Assembly (NCBI GenBank): GCA_023442945.1
Contig: JAEZWW010000069.1
Span: 1 to 64,000 of the forward strand
DNA from: Pseudomonadota bacterium
GTDB taxonomy: Bacteria; Pseudomonadota; Gammaproteobacteria; Burkholderiales; Burkholderiaceae_C
DNA: 64,000 nucleotides
Reading direction: 5' to 3'
Below the pieces are notes generated by a model. That model ran no database searches. It had not been told where the DNA came from and saw nothing but the letters and a program-made list of their open reading frames with translations. The position numbers were made by a program, and so were the translations under genes. Shown here one piece after another: positions 23,961-31,301 of this stretch. Position 1 is the stretch's first letter, and each line of letters starts with the position of its first letter.

Positions 23961-25064
23961 ATGAACCTGACAAGTTGGGCAGAGCAGTACGGCACCGCTG
24001 CGACGCTGGCGGTGGGTGGCGCCGTCATCGGCGCGCTGTTCGGCTTCTTCGCCCAGCGCTCGCGCTTTTGCCTGCGCGCGGCGGTGGTCGAGTTCTGGCG
24101 CGGCCAATTCGGCGAAAAGCTGTCGGTCTGGCTGCTGGCCTTTTCCACCGCCGTGGTGGTGGTGCAGGCGCTGATCCTGGCCGGCCTGCTGGACGTGTCG
24201 CAGGCGCGCCAACTGGCCACGCGCGGCAGCCTGTCGGGCGCGGCCATCGGCGGCCTGCTGTTCGGCGCCGGCATGATCATGACGCGCGGCTGCGCCAGCC
24301 GCCTGCTGGTGCTGTCGGCCAACGGCAATTTGCGCGCCCTGCTCTCAGGCCTGGTGTTCGCGGTGACGGCGCAGGCGGCGCTGGCCGGTGCGCTGGCGCC
24401 GTTGCGCGCCGAAATCTCCAGCTGGTGGACGGTGGACGGCGGCGCGGCGCGCGACCTGCTGGCGCGTGTGGGCACCGACCACTGGGGTGGCCTGGTCTTC
24501 GGCCTGGGCTGGATGGCGGTGGCCATCGTGTTTTCGCTGCGCACCGGCAACCGCTTCTGGATGTGGGTGGGCGGCGTCGGCACGGGCCTGGCGGTGGCGC
24601 TGGCCTGGTGGTTCAGTTACGCCGTGTCGCAGGCCAGTTTCGACGTGGTGCAGGTGCAGGGCCTGACTTTCAGCCGCCCGTCGGCCGAATGGCTGATGCG
24701 CGTGCTGACCACGCCGGGCACACCGTTCGGCTTTGACGCGGGCATGCTGCCGGGCGTGTTCATCGGCTCGGCCATCGGCGCGCTGGTGGGGCGCGAATTC
24801 AAGGTCGAAGGCTTCAAGGACGGCTACAGCATGGCGCGCTACATCGTCGGCGCCATGGCCATGGGCTTTGGCAGCATGCTGGCCGGCGGCTGCGCCGTGG
24901 GCGCGGGCATGACCGGCGGCGCGATCTTTGCATTGACGGCCTGGGTCACGCTGCTGGGCATGTGGGCCGGCGCCGGCCTGATGGACCGCCTGCTGGCCGA
25001 GCCGGTGCAGACACTGCAGCCGCCAACCCAGCGCGCGCCGGTGGTGGTGCCGGTGGCGCCCTGA
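23961..25064 (+). CDS. YeeE/YedE family sulfur-compound transporter (SoxT type)
   Basis: An inner-membrane protein of 367 residues with about nine or ten hydrophobic segments. The conserved thiol positions of the family are present: RFCLRAAV near 35, TRGCASRLLV near 112 and AGGCAVGAG near 311. YeeE (TsuA) imports thiosulfate through a relay of such cysteines, and sox-linked relatives are called SoxT. It is the only plus-strand gene in the sulfur island and shares a 51-bp promoter gap with the soxH-like gene. Role: import or export of reduced sulfur compounds, or signalling to the regulator. Confidence 0.85.
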   Translation: MNLTSWAEQYGTAATLAVGGAVIGALFGFFAQRSRFCLRAAVVEFWRGQFGEKLSVWLLAFSTAVVVVQALILAGLLDVSQARQLATRGSLSGAAIGGLLFGAGMIMTRGCASRLLVLSANGNLRALLSGLVFAVTAQAALAGALAPLRAEISSWWTVDGGAARDLLARVGTDHWGGLVFGLGWMAVAIVFSLRTGNRFWMWVGGVGTGLAVALAWWFSYAVSQASFDVVQVQGLTFSRPSAEWLMRVLTTPGTPFGFDAGMLPGVFIGSAIGALVGREFKVEGFKDGYSMARYIVGAMAMGFGSMLAGGCAVGAGMTGGAIFALTAWVTLLGMWAGAGLMDRLLAEPVQTLQPPTQRAPVVVPVAP

Positions 25065-25115
25065 CGCATTGCGGTGCGTGGGCATCTGAGCGTCATTTAT
25101 GAAGAAAATCGGCCT

Positions 25116-25159
25116 CTGGCCCCAGTACCACCTGCGCAGGCAGCTACTGAATAAATAGC
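25116..25159 (-). repeat. R1 repeat copy 9
   Basis: Full core (minus strand GCTATTTATTCAGTAGC, TGCCTGCGCA, TGGGGCCAG then AGGCCGATTTT). It lies in the convergent gap 25065-25359, which holds no gene. Confidence 0.9.
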
Positions 25160-25272
25160 GCCAACCGATCACTTTCGCGTCCCCGCCGCGCCGCCGACGG
25201 CCAGCGTGGCTCATGACCAGCGCGCTCATCACGTGGCACGGCCCAACGCACCGCGCCTTGGCGCCGTCAGCC

Positions 25273-25298
25273 AAAAAGACGGGCCACGAAGGCCCGCA
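25273..25298 (-). terminator. Terminator of the fccAB transcript
   Basis: On the minus strand GCGGGCC, loop TTCGT, GGCCCGT, then CTTTTT. It follows the fccB stop by about 60 bases. Confidence 0.8.
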
Positions 25299-25359
25299 AA
25301 TCGCTCATCGGTCGCGCAGCCGCCGCCCCGCGCGGGCGTGGCCGCAGCGCGGTTCAGCT

Positions 25360-26646
25360 TCAGGCCAAGGTGTCGGCCCAGATGTTGTGCGCCCAGGCCA
25401 TGGCGTAGTGGCCTTCCAGCTCGCTCGCGGCGGCCGACACGCCGCCCGAGCCGGGCACCGTGAGCATGGTCTTTTGCGCCGCGTCATAGCGGTGCACGCT
25501 GGCCACGTGGACGACGTCGGTGTCGCTGACGAAGCTGTAGCAGGTGTTGTTGTAGATCGGCAGCGCGCCCGGCTCGCGCCCCGACAGCAGCGCCACGATG
25601 GCGGCCGCGGCGATCTTGCCGTGCTGGTTGGCCATGTGGCCGGACTTGGGCATCAGCGGCGCGACCTGCAGCGCGTCGCCCAGCACGTGGACGTTCTTGG
25701 CGGCCTTGGATTCCATGGTCAGCCAGTCGACTTCGCACCAGCGCTTGTTGGCGGTGGTCAGGCCGGCGTTGTGGGCGGCGTCACCCGCGCGCTGGGGTGG
25801 CACCACGTTCAGCACCTGCGCCTTGACGTCGTCGTTGAACTCGAACTTGAGTGTGCCGCTGGCCACATCGACATCGGTCAGGTTGTGCTTGGGCCGGTAT
25901 TCGATGATGCCCTTGTAGCGGTCGGCCCAGGCTTTCTTGAACAGCGGGCCTTTGGACGTGACGTCGTCGTTGGCGTCCAGGATCAGCACTTTGGACTTGG
26001 GCTTGGCCTTGCTGAAATAGTGGGCCACCTGGCAGGCGCGCTCGTACGGGCCGGGTGGGCAGCGGTAAGGCGCCATGGGGACGGTGAGCGCGTACACGCC
26101 GCCGTCGGGCATGGCTTCGAGCTGCTTGCGCAGCGCCACGGTTTGCGGGCCGGCCTTCCAGGCGTGCAGCACTTTGTCCTGCGCGCCAGCCGCTTTCATG
26201 CCGGGCAGCGCGTCCCACATGAATTCAATGCCGGGGGACACCACCAGCCGGTCGTACGGCAGCGTGCTGCCGCCGGCCAGCTTGACTTGGCGCTTGTCCA
26301 CGTCGATGCCGACGGCCTTGTCCTTGGCGATCTTCACGCCGTGGCGCTTGGTCAGGTTGTCGTAGGGCGTGGTGATGTCTGCCATCTGCTTGCTGCCGCC
26401 GATCACCAGGTTGGAGATGGGGCAGGAGATGAAGCTGTCATTGGGCTCGACCAGCGTGACGTCGATGCCGCCGTCCGACCACATGCGCAGGTACTTGGCC
26501 GCGGTGGCGCCGCCGTAGCCGCCGCCAATGACGACGACCTTGCCGCGCGCAGCGCTGCCGCCGCCGCTACCCGAAGTGGCGCAACCGGCCATGAGGCCGA
26601 GCACCGAAGCGGCCGAGCCGGCCTGGATGAATTGACGACGATCCAT
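25360..26646 (-). CDS. fccB: Flavocytochrome c sulfide dehydrogenase, flavoprotein subunit
   Basis: FccB (also SoxF) is a periplasmic FAD protein that oxidises sulfide and passes electrons to the cytochrome subunit. The 428 residues start with MDRRQFIQAGSAASVLG, a Tat motif ending in a lipobox-like LMAGC. The FAD-binding loop VVVIGGGYGG is at 37-46, active-site cysteine candidates are in SCPISNLVIGG and NNTCYSF, and the family C-terminal domain ends YAMAWAHNIWADTLA. It follows fccA by 11 bases. Together they would feed sulfide electrons into cytochrome c. Confidence 0.93.
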   Translation of the reverse strand: MDRRQFIQAGSAASVLGLMAGCATSGSGGGSAARGKVVVIGGGYGGATAAKYLRMWSDGGIDVTLVEPNDSFISCPISNLVIGGSKQMADITTPYDNLTKRHGVKIAKDKAVGIDVDKRQVKLAGGSTLPYDRLVVSPGIEFMWDALPGMKAAGAQDKVLHAWKAGPQTVALRKQLEAMPDGGVYALTVPMAPYRCPPGPYERACQVAHYFSKAKPKSKVLILDANDDVTSKGPLFKKAWADRYKGIIEYRPKHNLTDVDVASGTLKFEFNDDVKAQVLNVVPPQRAGDAAHNAGLTTANKRWCEVDWLTMESKAAKNVHVLGDALQVAPLMPKSGHMANQHGKIAAAAIVALLSGREPGALPIYNNTCYSFVSDTDVVHVASVHRYDAAQKTMLTVPGSGGVSAAASELEGHYAMAWAHNIWADTLA

Positions 26647-26657
26647 GGTGCGCGCCC

Positions 26658-26966
26658 TCACTTCTTCTGGGCCGCGAACCAGGTCGCAATGGCCGCCAGT
26701 TGTTCGTCGGAGTAGCCCTTGCTGAGTTGGTGCATGATGGTCGCGGGCCGCGCGCCGCTCTTGAAATCCATCAGCTTCTTGAGCATCTCGTCCTTGTTGG
26801 TGCCAGCCAGTGCGACGTTGCCGGCCGCAGCCTGGCCGTTGGTGCCGTGGCAGCTCGCGCAGGCGGCGGCCCAACTGCGGACCTGAAGCGGATCCACCTG
26901 GGCTTGCGCCAGGCCGGACGCGCACAGCGCGGCGGCGGCAAGGCCCATGGACAAAGGCAATTTCAT
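26658..26966 (-). CDS. fccA: Flavocytochrome c sulfide dehydrogenase, cytochrome subunit
   Basis: FccA (also SoxE) is the heme partner of FccB. The 102 residues have a signal peptide (AAALCASGLAQAQ), one heme site CASCH at 36-40 and a likely Met ligand in IMHQLSKGYSDEQL, close to single-domain cytochrome c of the 553 type. Diheme FccA of phototrophs is about twice this size, so this is the monoheme form. ATG at 26966 chosen to fit the signal peptide. Likely transcribed from a promoter in the gap after the regulator gene. Confidence 0.88.
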   Translation of the reverse strand: MKLPLSMGLAAAALCASGLAQAQVDPLQVRSWAAACASCHGTNGQAAAGNVALAGTNKDEMLKKLMDFKSGARPATIMHQLSKGYSDEQLAAIATWFAAQKK

Positions 26967-27025
26967 GGCAGCGGCTCCTCCAGTTGGCGATTCACGCGGG
27001 TGCGGCGCAACAGATGCGTCCACGC

Positions 27026-27044
27026 TTATATGCGAATCGATGAT
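27026..27044 (-). promoter_or_regulatory. AT-rich motif upstream of fccA (possible SoxR site)
   Basis: TTATATGCGAATCGATGAT in the regulator-fccA gap shares TTATATGCG and GAT with the element upstream of soxC, with two extra bases between them. It is the best candidate for a shared operator or promoter of the sulfur genes. Confidence 0.4.
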
Positions 27045-27143
27045 AGGGGGGCCAAGGATAGCCGCTGCTCAGGACTTACCCGATCTCTGGAAGGCGCTGA
27101 ACGCGAATCTGCCGCCTGCAGGCTGCAGCGACGCGCACGCGCG

Positions 27144-27482
27144 TCAGCACTCGTAGCTGACGTCGTCCTGCGCGAGCTGCGCACACACCGCCTTGCACAG
27201 CGTGAGCACGCGGTCGTCCGTGATGCGGTAGTAGATCTGCACGCCGTCGCGGCGGCGGCCCAGCACGCCCGCCTTGTACAGCGTGTGCAGGTGCTGGCTC
27301 ATGTTGGGCTGGGTGGTTTCGATCTGCGCCAGCAGCGCGCCGACGTTTTTTTCGCCCGGGCACAGGGCGCTGATGATCTTCAGCCGGGTCGGTGCCGACA
27401 ACACACGGAAAAGCTCCGCCGCGCGCTCGAAAACTTCGTCGGTGCGGGTTTCTTCGTCATCAAAAATGGCGTTATTGACCAT
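27144..27482 (-). CDS. soxR: ArsR/SmtB-family regulator (SoxR type)
   Basis: A 112-residue winged-helix repressor: FRVLSAPTRLKIISAL, the recognition helix TQPNMSQHLHTLYKAGVL near 57-74 and the wing RRRDGVQIYYRI. It has cysteines at 41, 96, 100 and 112. The sulfide/persulfide sensors SqrR and BigR use a cysteine at about position 41 plus one near the C-terminus, so Cys41 fits; the exact partner is uncertain. ATG at 27482 is preferred because a TATAGT -10 box (27513-27518, minus strand) would start transcription near 27506; an ATG at 27500 has almost no leader. It probably represses fccAB and the sox genes in the absence of reduced sulfur. Confidence 0.85.
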   Translation of the reverse strand: MVNNAIFDDEETRTDEVFERAAELFRVLSAPTRLKIISALCPGEKNVGALLAQIETTQPNMSQHLHTLYKAGVLGRRRDGVQIYYRITDDRVLTLCKAVCAQLAQDDVSYEC

Positions 27483-27512
27483 GTTCGGGCACTCGCGCAA
27501 GGGCGCACTGCC

Positions 27513-27518
27513 ACTATA
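27513..27518 (-). promoter_or_regulatory. -10 box of the soxR promoter
   Basis: TATAGT on the minus strand, about 30 bases before the preferred soxR start and overlapping the end of the permease gene. No good -35 match was seen at the usual distance. Confidence 0.4.
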
Positions 27519-29250
27519 CCCGCGCTGCGTCGCTTGGGCGTGTGTCCGAACGCAATGTCCGGCTCAACAAGATCACCGGCACCAGCCCCACCAGCACCAG
27601 CGCCAGCGACGGCAGCGCGGCCTCACCCAGGCGTTCGTCGCGCGCCAGCTGGTTGGCGACCACCGCCAGCGTGTCGGTGTTGAAGGGCCGCAGCACGATG
27701 GTTGCAGGCAGTTCCTTCATCACGTCCACAAACACCAGGAGCGCCGCGGCCATGCTGGCGCGGCGCAGCAGCGGCCAGTGCACGCGCCCGGCCAGCGCCA
27801 GGCCGCCCGCGCCCAGCATGCGGGCCGATTCGTCCAGGCTGCGCGGCACGCGCGCGTACCCGCTTTGCATGGACTGCAGCGCCACCGCCACAAACCGCAC
27901 CAGGTACGCCCAAACCAGCCCGGTGATGGTCACCGTGATCCAGCCGCCCACGCCGCTTTGCGGCCAGCGCGCCTGCACCCAGCCGACCGGCAACAGCATG
28001 CCGACCACGATCACCGCGCCCGGCACCGCGTACCCCAAGGACACCAGCTGCGCCGCCCCACGCCGCAGCGCATTGGGCGAGCGCCGCACGCTGTAGGCGA
28101 TGAACCAGGCCGCGCCCACCGCCAGCACGGCCGTGATGGCGCCCAGGCGCACGCTGTTCCAGGCCCAGACCAGGAATTTGTCCCAGGGCAGCACCGACCA
28201 GTCGGCCGCCAGCGGCCGCAGCATGAACAGCACCGGCAGCACAAAGCCCATCAGCACCGGCAGCAGGCACAGCACCCATGCCAGCACGCGCCGGCCGCCC
28301 TGCAGCACGATGGGCCGCGCGTCGCTGGAATTGGCTCGCGCGGTGGCGTTGCCGACAAAACGCAGGCGGCGCTGCGCGCGCTGCTCCAGCCACAACAGCA
28401 CCACCACCAGCGCCAGCAGCAGCGTGGCCAGCTGCGCCGCCGCCACGCGGTCGTCCATCGACAACCAGGCCTTGTAGATGCCCGCAGTGAAGGTCTGAAT
28501 GCCAAAGTACGCCGACACGCCGTAGTCCGCCAGCACCTCCATCAGCGCCAGCGCCGTGCCCGCCGCCACCGCGGGGCGCGCCATCGGCAGTGCGATCTCG
28601 CGCACGCGCCGCGGCAACGAGGCACCCAAGAGGCGCGCCGCCTCCATCAGCTGCGGTGCGCGCTCGGCCAGCGCCGTGCGCGACAGCAGGTAGACATAGG
28701 GGTACATCGAAAACGCGAACACCCAGGCCGCGCCCCACACGCTGCGCACCTCGGGCAGCAAACGCCCTTCCAGCCCAAACGTGGCGCGCAGCCCCACCTG
28801 CAGCGGGCCGGAAAACTGCAGGAAGTCGGTGTACGCGTAGGCCGTCACATAGGCCGGCATGGCCAGCGGGAGCAGCAGCAGCCATTCAAACGTGCGCCGG
28901 CCGGGGAAGTCGAACACCGTCACCAGCAGCGCGGCCGGCACGCCCAGGGCGACCACGCCCACGCCGACCATCAGCGCCAGCTGTACCGTCACCCACAGGT
29001 ATTCGGGCAGCACCGTGGCCGCCATCTCGCGCAGGATCTGGGCCGACGCGGCGTTCCACTGCAGCCAGGACGCACCCACGGCCAGCACCGGCAACACCAG
29101 TACGAAGGCCAGCAAGACCAGCAGGAAAGAAGGCAGCGCGCGCAAGATGGGGGATTTGGGCAAACAGGTAAGCAGCGCAGCGCGCCTGGGCCGGCGCCGT
29201 TCGGCCGCCAGCCCAAATGAGAATTGTACGCATCTACAATCGCCCACCAT
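27514..29250 (-). CDS. Iron-type ABC transporter permease (FbpB/SfuB family)
   Basis: A fused two-unit permease of up to 578 residues with about twelve hydrophobic segments and two EAA-type loops (LMEAARLLGASLPRRVREIALPMARP near 205-230; LDESARMLGAGGLALAGRVHWPLLRR near the C-terminus). This is the architecture of ferric iron and thiamine permeases. The start is uncertain: the ATG at 29250 overlaps the divergent ATPase start codon by two bases and lies before a likely promoter, so a TTG near 29163 (LPKSPILRALPSF) may be the real start. It pairs with the divergent ATPase; no binding protein is in the window. Confidence 0.85.
   Translation of the reverse strand: MVGDCRCVQFSFGLAAERRRPRRAALLTCLPKSPILRALPSFLLVLLAFVLVLPVLAVGASWLQWNAASAQILREMAATVLPEYLWVTVQLALMVGVGVVALGVPAALLVTVFDFPGRRTFEWLLLLPLAMPAYVTAYAYTDFLQFSGPLQVGLRATFGLEGRLLPEVRSVWGAAWVFAFSMYPYVYLLSRTALAERAPQLMEAARLLGASLPRRVREIALPMARPAVAAGTALALMEVLADYGVSAYFGIQTFTAGIYKAWLSMDDRVAAAQLATLLLALVVVLLWLEQRAQRRLRFVGNATARANSSDARPIVLQGGRRVLAWVLCLLPVLMGFVLPVLFMLRPLAADWSVLPWDKFLVWAWNSVRLGAITAVLAVGAAWFIAYSVRRSPNALRRGAAQLVSLGYAVPGAVIVVGMLLPVGWVQARWPQSGVGGWITVTITGLVWAYLVRFVAVALQSMQSGYARVPRSLDESARMLGAGGLALAGRVHWPLLRRASMAAALLVFVDVMKELPATIVLRPFNTDTLAVVANQLARDERLGEAALPSLALVLVGLVPVILLSRTLRSDTRPSDAARV
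29223..29240. promoter_or_regulatory. Perfect 6-6-6 palindrome in divergent ABC promoter
   Basis: ATTGTA, six bases, TACAAT. It reads TACAAT on both strands and could be two back-to-back -10 boxes, or an operator, controlling permease and ATPase together. It is not a recognisable Fur box. Confidence 0.5.
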
Positions 29251-30355
29251 GTTCCTGCAGATCCACCAGGTCAGCGTTCTCTACCCCGGCGCCGACCGCC
29301 CCGCCGTCCACGACGCCTCGCTCACCTTGCGCGCGGGTGACATCGGCGTGCTGATCGGCCCCTCGGGCTGTGGCAAGACCACCTTGCTGCGCGCTGTCGC
29401 TGGGCTGGAGCGCGTCACCCACGGCGAGATCCGCCTGGGCGACGAAGTGGTCAGCAGCGCACGCGTGCACCTGCCGCCCGAGCAGCGCCGCATCGGCATG
29501 GTGTTCCAGGACTACGCGCTGTTCCCGCACCTGGACGTGGCGCGCAACATCGCCTTCGGCCTGCGCCACCTGGGCGCGGCCGAACGCGCCGCGCGCGTGG
29601 CCGAGGTGCTCAAGCTGGTCGACCTGGCCGGCAGCGAAAAGCGCTACCCGCACGAGCTGTCCGGCGGCCAGCAGCAGCGCGTCGCCCTGGCCCGCGCCAT
29701 GGCGCCGTCACCGCGTCTGCTGCTGCTGGACGAGCCCTTTTCCAACCTCGACGTCGACCTGCGCGAGCGCCTGGCGCACGAGCTGCGCGGCATCCTGAAA
29801 AACGCCGGCGCTACCGCCCTCTTCGTTACGCACGACCAGCTGGAGGCCTTCGCCATCGGCGACCAGATCGGCGTGATGAACCACGGCCACCTGCACCAGT
29901 GGGACGACGCGTACACGCTCTACCACCGGCCGGCCACACGCTTCGTGGCCGACTTCATCGGCCACGGCGTGTTCGTGCCCGCGCGCATCGTTGCCAGCGG
30001 CGCCGGCGCCCAGGTCGACACGCCGCTGGGCACGCTGCAGAACCTGACCGACTGCCCGCTGCCCGGCGCCTACCCGCAAGGCCAGTGCGATTTGCTGCTG
30101 CGCGCCGACGACATCGTCCACGACGACCACGCGCCGGTGCAGGCGCAGATCGTGCGCAAGGCCTTTCGCGGCTCGGAATTTCTCTACACCCTGAAGCTCG
30201 CCAGCGGCGAAACCGTGATGGCCCACGTGCCCAGCCACCACAACCACCGCGTCGGCGAATGGATCGGCATCCGGCCCGAGGTGGACCACATCGTCACCTT
30301 CCCGGCCGAGGCCGCGGCGCCTGCGACGTCACCCTCACCTGCGCGCGCAGCCTGA
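29249..30355 (+). CDS. Iron-type ABC transporter ATP-binding protein (FbpC family)
   Basis: The ATPase for the neighbouring permease, 368 residues: Walker A GPSGCGKTT near 39, Q-loop VFQDYALFPHLDV, signature LSGGQQQRVALARAMA near 137, Walker B LLLLDEPFSNLD, H-loop FVTHDQLEAF. It has a C-terminal TOBE-like extension (DLLLRADDIVHDD) typical of FbpC/PotA/ThiQ-type importers. TACAAT lies only nine bases before the ATG, so the message would have almost no leader. The substrate is inferred as ferric iron from the pairing with an FbpB-like permease; thiamine or another small ligand is possible. Confidence 0.88.
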   Translation: MFLQIHQVSVLYPGADRPAVHDASLTLRAGDIGVLIGPSGCGKTTLLRAVAGLERVTHGEIRLGDEVVSSARVHLPPEQRRIGMVFQDYALFPHLDVARNIAFGLRHLGAAERAARVAEVLKLVDLAGSEKRYPHELSGGQQQRVALARAMAPSPRLLLLDEPFSNLDVDLRERLAHELRGILKNAGATALFVTHDQLEAFAIGDQIGVMNHGHLHQWDDAYTLYHRPATRFVADFIGHGVFVPARIVASGAGAQVDTPLGTLQNLTDCPLPGAYPQGQCDLLLRADDIVHDDHAPVQAQIVRKAFRGSEFLYTLKLASGETVMAHVPSHHNHRVGEWIGIRPEVDHIVTFPAEAAAPATSPSPARAA

Positions 30356-30417
30356 CGCGGCGCAGGGCGACCGCGCCAGCGGGTGGCCGCACCCCTTATT
30401 TCAAGCCCAATCGCCCT

Positions 30418-30461
30418 CTGGCCCTACAGCCACTTGCGCAACCAGCTCCTTATTCAGGAGC
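30418..30461 (-). repeat. R1 repeat copy 10, supplying the acyltransferase stop codon
   Basis: Minus-strand core with a hairpin GCTCCT-GAATA-AGGAGC. The TAA stop and last residues (GAPE) of the acyltransferase gene lie inside the hairpin. Confidence 0.92.
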
Positions 30462-31202
30462 ACCCGTGTGCTGGCGCAGGGCCGCGACGCTGGTTTGCAG
30501 GGCGGCGGCCCATGCGCGCCGCTCGCGCCCATCGGGCGGCTGCGGCGCGCCGTAGGTCACGACGGCGCGGATGCCGGGCGTGGTCAGGGTGCGCCAGACG
30601 GAGCCGACCAGGGTCTGGTCGCCGATGTAGATGGGCGCCAGGCTGATGCGGCCGCTGCGCGCGTCGACAAACTCCAGCGCTACCGGCTGCACCGGCGCCT
30701 GCGCGGCGACGGCGGCCTGGATCAGGTTGGCGTGAAAGGGCAGCAGGGTCTGGCCGTCGCTGGTCGTGCCTTCGGGGAAGACGCCGACCACTTCACCGCG
30801 CAGCAGCGCGTCGCGCATGTGGTGCACGACGCGCAGGGCGTCGCGGCGGGACGCGCGTTCGATGTACAGCGTGCCGGCCTGCGTGGCCATCATGCCGATC
30901 ATGGGCCAGCCTTTGATGTCGGACTTGGCGACAAAGCGGCAAAAGCCGGCCGCATGCAGCACCAGGATGTCGAGCCAGGAGATGTGGTTGGCCACCAGCA
31001 TTAGCGGGCCGTGCGCCGGCGGCGTGCCGTGCACCTGCAGGTCGATGCGCCACACGCGCAGAAAGCCGGCGGCCCAGCGCTGGACTTCGGCTTCGCGCTC
31101 AGGCTGGCTGAGCGTAGCAAAGCGCGTGCGAATGGTCCACCAGCCGCGCGCGATGTGCGCGCCGCCGCGCAGCAACAGCCAGGTGGCGGTGAAGACTTTC
31201 AC
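30450..31202 (-). CDS. 1-acyl-sn-glycerol-3-phosphate acyltransferase family protein
   Basis: A PlsC-family membrane acyltransferase of 250 residues. The catalytic block NHISWLD is near residue 72 (HX4D as H-ISWL-D), the GTLYIERASRRD block near 110 and the phosphate-binding FPEGTTSDG near 142. It probably transfers a fatty acyl chain to lysophosphatidate or a related lipid at the inner membrane. It starts with GTG, 99 bases after the dihydroorotase-like gene, and its C-terminus is encoded by an R1 repeat. In many Burkholderiales this gene follows pyrC'. Confidence 0.88.
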   Translation of the reverse strand: MKVFTATWLLLRGGAHIARGWWTIRTRFATLSQPEREAEVQRWAAGFLRVWRIDLQVHGTPPAHGPLMLVANHISWLDILVLHAAGFCRFVAKSDIKGWPMIGMMATQAGTLYIERASRRDALRVVHHMRDALLRGEVVGVFPEGTTSDGQTLLPFHANLIQAAVAAQAPVQPVALEFVDARSGRISLAPIYIGDQTLVGSVWRTLTTPGIRAVVTYGAPQPPDGRERRAWAAALQTSVAALRQHTGAPE

Positions 31203-31301
31203 AGGGAAGCGGTGTTCCGTCGGAGGCGTGTGGCGGGCGCAGCGGACGCGGGCTGCGCGGCGACCGATCGCCGCAGCGCACCGTGCCCACGCGTCGCGGT
31301 G

